Assembly (NCBI GenBank): GCA_022600335.1
Contig: JAHZKN010000252.1
Span: 1-5,013 of the forward strand
Length of the DNA stretch: 5,013 bases
Direction of reading: 5' to 3'
DNA from: Alphaproteobacteria bacterium
Lineage (GTDB): Bacteria > Pseudomonadota > Alphaproteobacteria > Rhizobiales > Hyphomicrobiaceae
Within the stretch, counting starts at the first letter, position 1; the number at the start of each line of letters is the position of its first letter. The position numbers and the translations under genes are program-made. Of this stretch, positions 1 to 5,013 are shown piece after piece. The notes under the pieces are model-generated. The model worked only from the letters and a program-made list of their open reading frames with translations, was not told where the DNA came from and made no database searches.

Positions 1-774
1 CAATACAACTTTGAGGCCGTTGAGCAGCGGCATCAATGTAGCAGCTGTAAGTCCAAAGGAATGAAACATCGGCAGTGGATTGAGCACAATGTCATCGGGG
101 GTCAACATGCCGGCAGCGTGCGCAAATATTTGGTTGGCGTTGGCGAGTAAGTTTGCGTTTGTCAGCGCAACGCCTTTGGGAGCACCCTCGGTACCGGACG
201 TAAACAAAATCACGGCAATATCATTTGGCTTTATGCCGAGTTTGCGGTGGCGCGCCGCGGCACGAGATGCCGTCACCATCGCAGCAAGCTTGTCAGCAAG
301 CGTGATACTTTCGCGCACATCTTCAAGGTATCGAATGTCGACGCGCACGCCTGGGCGAACCTCAACCTTCTCCAGGGCCGCAACTAAGGACTCTAAGTTT
401 GCAAGCCGAATAAATCGGCGCGAGGTCAATACAATGGGCAACGGTCCAGTTTTAACCGCGGCTTCAAGGTTGCGTGGACCGGCGGTAAAATTCAGCATGC
501 CAGCAACACGGCCATAGGCGTTGAGACCGAACAGTGTCACGGCCAGGCCAGCTGCGTTCGGTAGCAAAACGCCAACGCGCTCACCGAACTCTGTGAAAGC
601 AGCTATTTTGCTGCCGAGTATGCGGCTGCCGAGTACCAGCCGACCGAAATTCAAAATCTGACCTTCGGCATCCTCGATGGCGACTTTTCTATGCCCTTGG
701 CGTCTAGCAACGGCGAGCAATTCAGCAAATAGCGTCGACTGCGATTTCTGGACATCAAAAACGCGATTAACCAT
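1..774 (-). CDS. Aas-type AMP-forming acyl-[ACP]/acyl-CoA ligase, N-terminal 258 residues (runs off left edge)
   Basis: The minus strand is open from an ATG at 774-772 to the left edge with no stop. The encoded protein belongs to the ANL adenylate-forming superfamily, which activates a fatty acid with ATP to an acyl-AMP and transfers it to a thiol carrier. The phosphate-binding signature FTSGTEGAPKG lies at residues 191-201, and the following PLPMFHSFGLT block (233-243) is the usual downstream motif. The stretch GRVAGMLNFTAG (88-99), the SRRFI segment near 118-122 and the LFTSGTEG form resemble the ligase half of Aas, the acyl-ACP synthetase/lysophospholipid acyltransferase. Here the protein starts at the ligase domain, and no acyltransferase domain precedes it in the frame, so a stand-alone acyl-ACP or acyl-CoA synthetase is likely. 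Motifs beyond residue 258, including the C-terminal lid, are outside the window. A GTG at 786-784 is an alternative start, because the frame stays open upstream to about 919. Neither start has a strong Shine-Dalgarno. Family assignment is firm; ACP versus CoA as acceptor is inference. Confidence 0.9.
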   Translation of the reverse strand, partial: MVNRVFDVQKSQSTLFAELLAVARRQGHRKVAIEDAEGQILNFGRLVLGSRILGSKIAAFTEFGERVGVLLPNAAGLAVTLFGLNAYGRVAGMLNFTAGPRNLEAAVKTGPLPIVLTSRRFIRLANLESLVAALEKVEVRPGVRVDIRYLEDVRESITLADKLAAMVTASRAAARHRKLGIKPNDIAVILFTSGTEGAPKGVALTNANLLANANQIFAHAAGMLTPDDIVLNPLPMFHSFGLTAATLMPLLNGLKVVL

Positions 775-841
775 GCCTGATCTCACTTGCTGTGCGCGGA
801 GTTGCTGACCCCGTGTATCGCGGCAGCCTCTAGCTTTGTTG

Positions 842-864
842 TCAAAAACTATAGCCAGTTTTGA
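842..864. promoter_or_regulatory. AT-rich dyad between divergent genes, possible operator
   Basis: In the 170 bp gap between the divergent ligase and TadG-like genes, AAAACT (845-850) is mirrored by AGTTTT (857-862) across a 6-base spacer. The dyad extends by two more pairs (TC at 842-843, GA at 863-864) if the A at 844 is bulged out. Promoter-like hexamers overlap it: TTGTCA at 839-844 and TAAAAT at 865-870. Their spacing of 20 bases is longer than ideal for a sigma-70 promoter. There is no T-run typical of a terminator. A regulator binding site is plausible from the position but is inferred from symmetry alone. Confidence 0.3.
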
Positions 865-944
865 TAAAATTGTATGGGTCCCGTTTACATCCCATAAGGA
901 CGAATTGCGTACACTCTTTCAACGCCTTGTTAAGGGAGTGAGAG

Positions 945-1724
945 ATGGGACGTGAGATGGCCGGACAAGCCGGCGCTGCAATGGTGCGCCGCGAATTGGG
1001 GCGTGTGGGGTCTTTTTCAAGCCGTTTTAGCAGCGATGAGCGGGGCGTGACCGCCGTCATCTTTGGCATCATCTTTTCAGTACTCCTCCTGTCGATGGGC
1101 CTGGCGATCGACTATACGCTTGCCGTCACGGAGAAGCTTGATGAGCAGGCAGCGCTCGACGCTGCAACGCTGGCTGCTGCAAAGCAATTAGGCCAAGCGG
1201 ATCAAGATACAAAAGGAAAGGCGGTTGCTGAAGCCTTCTTCAAAGAAAACTTAGATAAAACTAGTTCGGCAACGATTAAGTCCATCTACTTTGATGCTGA
1301 AAATAGCAAGGTTGATGCCCAAGCCGGCATGTCCATGACCACAAAGATTCTGAAGCTTTTTGGCCATAAAGAAATTGATATTGGCGTGGCCGCCAGTGTC
1401 GCCCAAGGGGATGGCACAGTTGAGGTGGCAATGGTTTTAGATAATTCCGGATCGATGTCGGGATCTTACATTGCCGACCTAAAAGTCGCTGCGCAAGATT
1501 TGGCGGATATTGTTCTTGATGGCAACGGTGGTAGTGCCGACAAGGTGCGTATAGGACTTGTGCCATTTGCAGCTTCTGTCAATGTCGGAGCAGCAAACGC
1601 CGCTGCATCTTGGATTGACAGAAGCGGGCATGGGATCAAAAGGCATTGTTGCTTCATCGGCGGCACTTGGTGTGCTGTTGCAAGAGGGTATTGGCGATAC
1701 CATTCGCTTTTCACTGACACCTGA
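945..1724 (+). CDS. TadG-like protein (TadE/G N-terminal anchor plus vWA domain), truncated and fused to out-of-frame ispG sequence
   Basis: The ATG at 945 follows GGGAG (934-938) at a 6-base spacing, which supports this start. Residues 1-34 are a polar, basic cytoplasmic N-terminus. [10 protein letters not shown] (31-40) begins a single membrane segment up to about residue 61, followed by the Ala-rich [19 protein letters not shown] stretch. This is the TadE/G-like N-terminal signature of Flp/Tad pilus-associated proteins. A von Willebrand A domain starts near residue 158, with the metal-binding DxSxS motif at D166, S168 and S170, and continues through the family-typical [16 protein letters not shown] and ASWID (221-225). 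Family members carry a much longer vWA and C-terminal region. From residue 226 the vWA homology stops, and the last 34 residues are ispG DNA read in the wrong frame up to a TGA at 1722-1724. The true gene therefore covers 945 to about 1619 and lacks its 3' part. The intact protein would be membrane-anchored with its vWA domain outside the cytoplasm. No other tad genes are present in the window. Confidence 0.8.
   Translation: MGREMAGQAGAAMVRRELGRVGSFSSRFSSDERGVTAVIFGIIFSVLLLSMGLAIDYTLAVTEKLDEQAALDAATLAAAKQLGQADQDTKGKAVAEAFFKENLDKTSSATIKSIYFDAENSKVDAQAGMSMTTKILKLFGHKEIDIGVAASVAQGDGTVEVAMVLDNSGSMSGSYIADLKVAAQDLADIVLDGNGGSADKVRIGLVPFAASVNVGAANAAASWIDRSGHGIKRHCCFIGGTWCAVARGYWRYHSLFTDT
1600..1619. 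other. Junction between TadG-like and IspG coding sequence (shared ~20 bp)
   Basis: These bases make conserved sequence in two frames. Read with codons starting at 1602 they give A-A-S-W-I-D, the conserved end of the vWA fragment. Read with codons starting at 1600 they give P-L-H-L-G-L and then T-E-A-G, a hallmark of IspG. To the left only the TadG frame is family-like, and to the right only the IspG frame is. The two unrelated genes are thus joined across roughly 20 shared bases with a +1 frame change. This pattern suggests either a misjoin of contigs at a short common word or an actual deletion at microhomology. The sequence alone cannot decide, but the broken essential gene favours an assembly artefact. 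Confidence 0.75.
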
Positions 1725-2154
1725 GCCAGGTGGGGATCGCACGGTTGAGGTGCGGGCTGCACAAGAACTTTTGCAAACTATGGGGCTTAGATCTTTTGTC
1801 CCGATCGTTGCAGCGTGTCCTGGATGCGGGAGGACAACCTCCACAGTGTTTCAGGAACTTGCTAAAGATGTGCAAGACATGGTGCGGGCGAAGATGCCCG
1901 AATGGAAAAGCAAGTATCCCGGCGTGGAAGATCTCAACCTGGCTGTGATGGGATGTATTGTGAATGGGCCAGGGGAATCAAAGCACGCGGATATTGGCAT
2001 TTCCCTGCCTGGCACCGGCGAACAACCAGCGGCCCCTGTGTTCATTGACGGTAAAAAGGCCATGACCTTGCGCGGTCCGAATATCGCCAATGAATTCAAA
2101 GTGATCGTCGAAGACTATATTGCCAACCGATATGCGTCTGGTGGCACGTCGTAA
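1600..2154 (+). CDS. ispG: 4-hydroxy-3-methylbut-2-en-1-yl diphosphate synthase (IspG/GcpE), C-terminal half only, 5' end missing
   Basis: IspG reduces methylerythritol cyclodiphosphate to HMBPP, the penultimate step of the MEP isoprenoid pathway, using a 4Fe-4S cluster in the cytoplasm. Homology begins at [15 protein letters not shown] (from 1600) and runs 184 codons to the TAA at 2152-2154. The cluster ligands are all present: the CPGC pair encoded at 1816-1827, the cysteine of [10 protein letters not shown] at 1954-1956 and its glutamate at 1975-1977. The [13 protein letters not shown] and FIDGKKA segments follow the alphaproteobacterial form. Full-length IspG is about 370-420 residues, so the N-terminal TIM-barrel half that holds most of the substrate site is absent, replaced by TadG-like sequence. 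The most upstream in-frame ATG, at 1558, would add 14 residues unlike IspG, and an internal ATG sits at 1630; neither restores the enzyme. As written this cannot be functional. It is probably a truncated view of an intact gene. Confidence 0.92.
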   Translation, partial: PLHLGLTEAGMGSKGIVASSAALGVLLQEGIGDTIRFSLTPEPGGDRTVEVRAAQELLQTMGLRSFVPIVAACPGCGRTTSTVFQELAKDVQDMVRAKMPEWKSKYPGVEDLNLAVMGCIVNGPGESKHADIGISLPGTGEQPAAPVFIDGKKAMTLRGPNIANEFKVIVEDYIANRYASGGTS

Positions 2155-2157
2155 GCG

Positions 2158-3117
2158 TCAATGCTGCCGCTGTGCGATAAACGTTGCAATGTCACGTAGC
2201 GGGTCTGCACGAGCCCCAAATTCAGAAAGTGCTGCGTTGGCATCCTCTAGTGCGGCTCGGAGTTCGCGCCGCGCGCCCTCTAAACCGAGCAAAGATACAA
2301 AGGTTGCTTTGCCGGCAGCAGTGTCCTTGCCGGTGGCTTTGCCCACGACCTGCGCGTTGCCTTCTTGGTCCAAAAGGTCATCAGAAATTTGAAATGCTAA
2401 GCCGAGCGCTTGCCCAAAGCGTTGCAAGCTCGCTTTTGCGTTTGCATCGCCCTGCCCGAGAAGTGCGCCAAACAGGCATGCGGCTTCAATGAGCGCGCCT
2501 GTCTTTAGCGCCTGCAAAAGTTTGACATGTCTCAGGTCGAGTTGAACATGTTCGCTCAATGCACTGGCTGCCAGGTCCATGGCTTGTCCTTGTGCCATAC
2601 CCGAGGCCCCGCTAGCCTTGGCTAAAGTCGCAATGAGTGCAAGCCGCACATCGCCATCACCGTGTGTATCCGGCCGGCTTAATAGCTCAAAAGCAAGGGT
2701 GAGCAGTGCGTCGCCGGCGAGAATGGCCGTCCATTCGTCATACGCCTTCCAGACCGTCGGCTGGCCTCGACGCAGACTATCATTGTCCATACACGGCAGA
2801 TCGTCGTGGACCAAGGAATAGCAGTGTACGCATTCGATTGCTGCAGCGGCATTGAGACAGGCATCGGGTGGAACGCCAAACAACGCTGCGGTCTCTATGA
2901 CGAGGACTGGCCTCAATCGTTTGCCGCCGTTGGTTGCGGCATAATGCATCGCCGTGACCAACCGGTTGTTCTCGGGTGTGGACGGACTAATATCGGCGGG
3001 AACAACGGCGCGCGCTCCCTGATCAGTCTGATCGGACAACGCTGCCTCGCGCAACAAGCGGTCCAGCCATGCATCGACCCGCTGAACGTGTGAGTCAAAC
3101 CTTTGCGAAAAGTCCAT
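2158..3117 (-). CDS. ispA: Farnesyl diphosphate synthase (short-chain polyprenyl synthetase)
   Basis: This cytoplasmic enzyme condenses DMAPP with two IPP to give FPP, the precursor of undecaprenyl phosphate, quinone side chains and other isoprenoids. With the ATG at 3117-3115 the protein has 319 residues. Visible motifs are GGKRLRP (64-70), the first aspartate-rich motif D105-D106-x4-D111 (in DDLPCMD), KTGAL (205-209), and the second aspartate-rich motif D246-D247-x2-D250, followed by VGKATGKDTAAGKATF. The CYSLVHDDLP context matches that of E. coli IspA, supporting a C15 product. I chose M at 3117 because MDFSQRFDSHVQ lines up with the start of E. coli IspA. The frame stays open to an ATG at 3249, which would add 44 basic and then hydrophobic residues not usual for the family and has no ribosome binding site before it. 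The start at 3117 also has only a weak one. A segment at residues 28-50 is longer than in E. coli. The TGA (2160-2158) lies 3 bases from the ispG stop, tail to tail, and mtgA diverges upstream. No xseB is seen beside it. Confidence 0.93.
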   Translation of the reverse strand: MDFSQRFDSHVQRVDAWLDRLLREAALSDQTDQGARAVVPADISPSTPENNRLVTAMHYAATNGGKRLRPVLVIETAALFGVPPDACLNAAAAIECVHCYSLVHDDLPCMDNDSLRRGQPTVWKAYDEWTAILAGDALLTLAFELLSRPDTHGDGDVRLALIATLAKASGASGMAQGQAMDLAASALSEHVQLDLRHVKLLQALKTGALIEAACLFGALLGQGDANAKASLQRFGQALGLAFQISDDLLDQEGNAQVVGKATGKDTAAGKATFVSLLGLEGARRELRAALEDANAALSEFGARADPLRDIATFIAQRQH

Positions 3118-3264
3118 AAGGATCGTACCAATGAGCCATGGGATGATCTTGAGGCCGTTGCGCCATTTGCGGTACGGACCCGGGGAAGCGAAACCTAAAG
3201 CGAACAGTCGCCTTTTGCCAGTCTTTGGTGGCAGGAGGCTATCTGTCATAAAAGAGCGAAAGTC

Positions 3265-4500
3265 GTGAGTGTCGACGATCAGGTGTCAGAGATTGATCTT
3301 GTAGATGTGGTTACGACGGACTCTGTCGCAGGTTTGGTGCGTAAGGCAGCCGACGCAATAATTGACTCCACGCAACGCGTGTCCGATCCGACTGCAAGCC
3401 CTAAACAACAAGCCGTGGTGTTAGAGCCGACGCCTCGCGGTCAGCCTATTCCATCATCGCCTGCAAACCCAATGTTGAACGCCGTGACAGCGGCCCCCTC
3501 ACGCCGGCCGGAAATCTCTGAACTTTCCGTCGCTGCTGAAGATGCGCAGTCAACATCGGATAGAACGACGCCACTGGTGCCAACTCCGTCGCCACAAGTG
3601 GCGACTTCTGCTTTAGATGCAGTCGCAATAGCCGCACCAACGGTGCCAGTCGCTTCCAAATTGCAAGACCAATCATCACCAGTACTAACGACGCCAGACC
3701 CATCGCCTCTGGCGCTTGCGCGACCAACGCAACACGCGCTCCAATCAAGCAGCATTATTGGCGACAGTGTTACAACCGGCTCCACTGGCTCATGGATCGA
3801 ACGGGTTTGGACAACTGAGCGGCAAGCTGCGGCCAAACGATGGGGTTGGTTTGCCGTTTATGGCTTTGCAGCGTGGTTTGTCGCGGTGACTGTGTTGACG
3901 GTGATTTATCGGTTTGTAAATCCACCTGCATCCAATCTGATGCTGTATCACTACCTGGTTGGCCGTGAGGTCCACCAGAGCTGGGTGCCGTTAGAGAAAA
4001 TTTCACCGCACGTCATCAAAGCCGTGGTTGTCGCTGAGGATGCTCAATTTTGTCGCCACTGGGGCATCGACTTTGGAGCGATTGAAGAGGCGATCGAAAA
4101 CGCTGGCGACGGTACGCCCCGGGGCGCCAGTACAATCTCGATGCAAACCGCCAAGAATCTCTTTTTGTGGAATTCGAAAAGCTATTTTCGAAAAGCGCTG
4201 GAAGTCCCTGTCACATTAATGATGGAGCTCATCTGGCCGAAGCGGCGGATGCTTGAGGTTTATTTGAACATTGCAGAATGGGGGCCCGGCATTTTCGGTA
4301 TTGGGGCGGCAGCACGGCATCATTTCAAGACATCTCCAGCCAATCTCGGGGCTCAGGCCGCGGCTCGGCTTGCCGCATCGCTGCCCAATCCTAAGATCCG
4401 CAGGGCCGGTAGGCCGGGTCCCAAAACCAGGCGTAAGGCAAATGTGATCCAGGGCCGTGCCCGCCAGGCGGTACCCTATACGGGGTGTGTGCTCGGTTGA
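3265..4500 (+). CDS. mtgA: Monofunctional biosynthetic peptidoglycan glycosyltransferase with long disordered N-terminus
   Basis: A GT51-family enzyme that polymerises lipid II into glycan strands at the outer face of the inner membrane. The GTG start at 3265 follows AAAGAG (3251-3256) at 8 bases; the protein has 411 residues. Residues 1-180 are unusual: an acidic, possibly helical start (about 7-40) and then a Pro/Ser/Thr/Ala-rich low-complexity region. A single membrane helix lies at about 196-217 (WFAVYGFAAWFVAVTVLTVIY) after basic residues, which places the long N-terminus in the cytoplasm. The catalytic domain shows AEDAQFCRHWGID with the catalytic Glu at 258, RGASTISMQ (286-294), and LEVYLNIAEWG with the second conserved Glu at 331, then LPNPK near the end. 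The C-terminus (KANVIQ..RAR..YTGCVL) is typical, so the gene is complete. Usual MtgA proteins are about 220-240 residues, matching only the part from roughly residue 190. No transpeptidase domain follows. The gene diverges from ispA and precedes rpmF. Confidence 0.93.
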   Translation: MSVDDQVSEIDLVDVVTTDSVAGLVRKAADAIIDSTQRVSDPTASPKQQAVVLEPTPRGQPIPSSPANPMLNAVTAAPSRRPEISELSVAAEDAQSTSDRTTPLVPTPSPQVATSALDAVAIAAPTVPVASKLQDQSSPVLTTPDPSPLALARPTQHALQSSSIIGDSVTTGSTGSWIERVWTTERQAAAKRWGWFAVYGFAAWFVAVTVLTVIYRFVNPPASNLMLYHYLVGREVHQSWVPLEKISPHVIKAVVVAEDAQFCRHWGIDFGAIEEAIENAGDGTPRGASTISMQTAKNLFLWNSKSYFRKALEVPVTLMMELIWPKRRMLEVYLNIAEWGPGIFGIGAAARHHFKTSPANLGAQAAARLAASLPNPKIRRAGRPGPKTRRKANVIQGRARQAVPYTGCVLG

Positions 4501-4775
4501 TGAGCCCGACACACCACGCTTGGCCAGTGCAGAATTGATCCGATCAAATGCGCCCACAGCGTACCGGTGTCGCGGCCGTGAGGGCTGGTGCTGGGGCAGG
4601 AAACTGAGTATAAGGCCGCCAAACGGACGAATTGGAGACCGAGCACTCGCCACCGCAAGTGGGCCTCTCCCTGGGATCTAGAGCCTTAGACGTGCCGACG
4701 CCAGATTGGTCACGAGATCGATCTAATGCGCAACGGTCGTTCAGAAACCACTACACTGACTGGAGTATCACTCAA
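4501..4775. other. Intergenic region between mtgA and rpmF with no recognisable gene
   Basis: I see no gene, tRNA or repeat family in these 275 bases. The open frames crossing it have no family-like sequence. An imperfect inverted pair (GGGCCTCT near 4660, AGAGCC near 4680) lacks a following T-run, so I do not call it a terminator. TCTAAT (4722-4727) resembles a -10 box for rpmF, but no good -35 sits at the right distance. The rpmF leader and promoter are likely here by position. Confidence 0.5.
4762..4765 (+). promoter_or_regulatory. Ribosome binding site of rpmF
   Basis: GGAG lies 10 bases before the ATG at 4776. The frame is open upstream to an ATG at 4632. This site, together with the universal MAVP start of L32, fixes the start at 4776. 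Confidence 0.65.
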
Positions 4776-4961
4776 ATGGCTGTACCAAGAAAAAAGGTAT
4801 CCCCGATGAAGCGCGGCCAGCGCCGGGCCCATGATGCGCTCAAAGCCCCGACCTATGTGGAAGATCAGGACAGCGGTGAACTGCGTCGCCCCCATCATAT
4901 CGACCTTAAATCCGGAAAATATCGCGGCCGTCAAATTCTTGAGCCGAAATCCGATATTTAG
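4776..4961 (+). CDS. rpmF: 50S ribosomal protein L32
   Basis: A complete 61-residue basic protein of the large ribosomal subunit. It begins [20 protein letters not shown], as L32 does, and carries the alphaproteobacterial core [20 protein letters not shown] (24-43), then [16 protein letters not shown]. It has no cysteines, so it is the zinc-independent form; this is usual in Alphaproteobacteria, whereas many Gram-positive L32 proteins have four zinc-binding cysteines. The stop is TAG at 4959-4961. It lies downstream of mtgA on the same strand, 275 bases away, which makes an independent promoter likely. I see no clear intrinsic terminator in the 52 bases that follow. Confidence 0.95.
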   Translation: MAVPRKKVSPMKRGQRRAHDALKAPTYVEDQDSGELRRPHHIDLKSGKYRGRQILEPKSDI

Positions 4962-5013
4962 TGTTCGGGCGTTCGGGTCTTGCTCGGACAAGTTGGAAAT
5001 TTTAAGTCTGCCG

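Noticed and set aside
80..517. Plus-strand open frame of 145 codons
   Set aside because: It lies antisense to the acyl ligase, whose minus-strand translation shows clear family motifs; the plus-strand product has none.
945..2154. A genuine vWA-IspG fusion protein
   Set aside because: The two parts are in different reading frames and the TadG-like frame ends at 1724, so no single fusion protein could be made.
3233..3238. Strong Shine-Dalgarno-like AGGAGG upstream of mtgA
   Set aside because: It is 26 bases before the GTG at 3265, and no ATG, GTG or TTG lies at a usable distance.
4173..4196. Direct repeat TTCGAAAAGC, two copies 14 bases apart
   Set aside because: It lies inside mtgA, where it encodes the normal NSKSYFRKA segment; a chance result of codon choice.
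4216..4653. Minus-strand open frame of 145 codons overlapping the end of mtgA
   Set aside because: Its left half is antisense to conserved MtgA sequence, and the product has no recognisable domain or well-placed ribosome binding site.
4944..5000. Possible hairpins after rpmF (GCCGAA with TTCGGGC; CTTG with CAAG)
   Set aside because: The stems are short or bulged, one overlaps the stop codon, and no T-run follows, so they do not qualify as an intrinsic terminator.

Overview
This window reads as ordinary housekeeping DNA from an alphaproteobacterium. The evidence is a zinc-less L32 protein with the alphaproteobacterial core and C-terminal tail, an alphaproteobacterial-style IspG C-terminus, and the mtgA-rpmF gene order that I recall from Rhizobiales-like genomes. 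I estimated none of this by database search, and any placement below class is inference.

Layout, left to right. Positions 1-774 (minus strand) hold the N-terminal 258 residues of an Aas-type AMP-forming fatty acyl-[ACP]/CoA ligase that runs off the left edge. A divergent intergenic region of 170 bp follows and contains a small AT-rich dyad. At 945 (plus) a TadG-like protein begins, with a TadE/G N-terminal membrane anchor and a von Willebrand A (MIDAS) domain. It breaks off inside the vWA domain at about 1600-1619. From that point the sequence is, in the +1 frame, the C-terminal half of IspG (GcpE), the 4Fe-4S enzyme of the MEP isoprenoid pathway, ending at 2154. Three bases later, tail to tail, lies ispA (farnesyl diphosphate synthase, minus, 3117-2158). 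Divergent from it is mtgA (monofunctional peptidoglycan glycosyltransferase, GTG start at 3265, to 4500), which has an unusually long low-complexity cytoplasmic N-terminus. After a 275 bp gap with no recognisable gene comes rpmF (ribosomal protein L32, 4776-4961).

The genes on the right are linked by pathway. IspG supplies HMBPP, the precursor of IPP and DMAPP. IspA condenses these to FPP. FPP feeds the undecaprenyl carrier of lipid II, and MtgA polymerises lipid II. This link is inferred from family knowledge.

The most important observation is the TadG/IspG junction. Two unrelated gene fragments are fused out of frame across about 20 bases that encode conserved family sequence in both reading frames. 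This is what an assembly misjoin at a short shared word would produce, or less likely a deletion at microhomology. The left part (1 to about 1600) and the right part (about 1600 to 5013) may therefore not be neighbours in a real genome. I found no evidence for a new multi-gene system, CRISPR array, tRNA, rRNA or insertion sequence.
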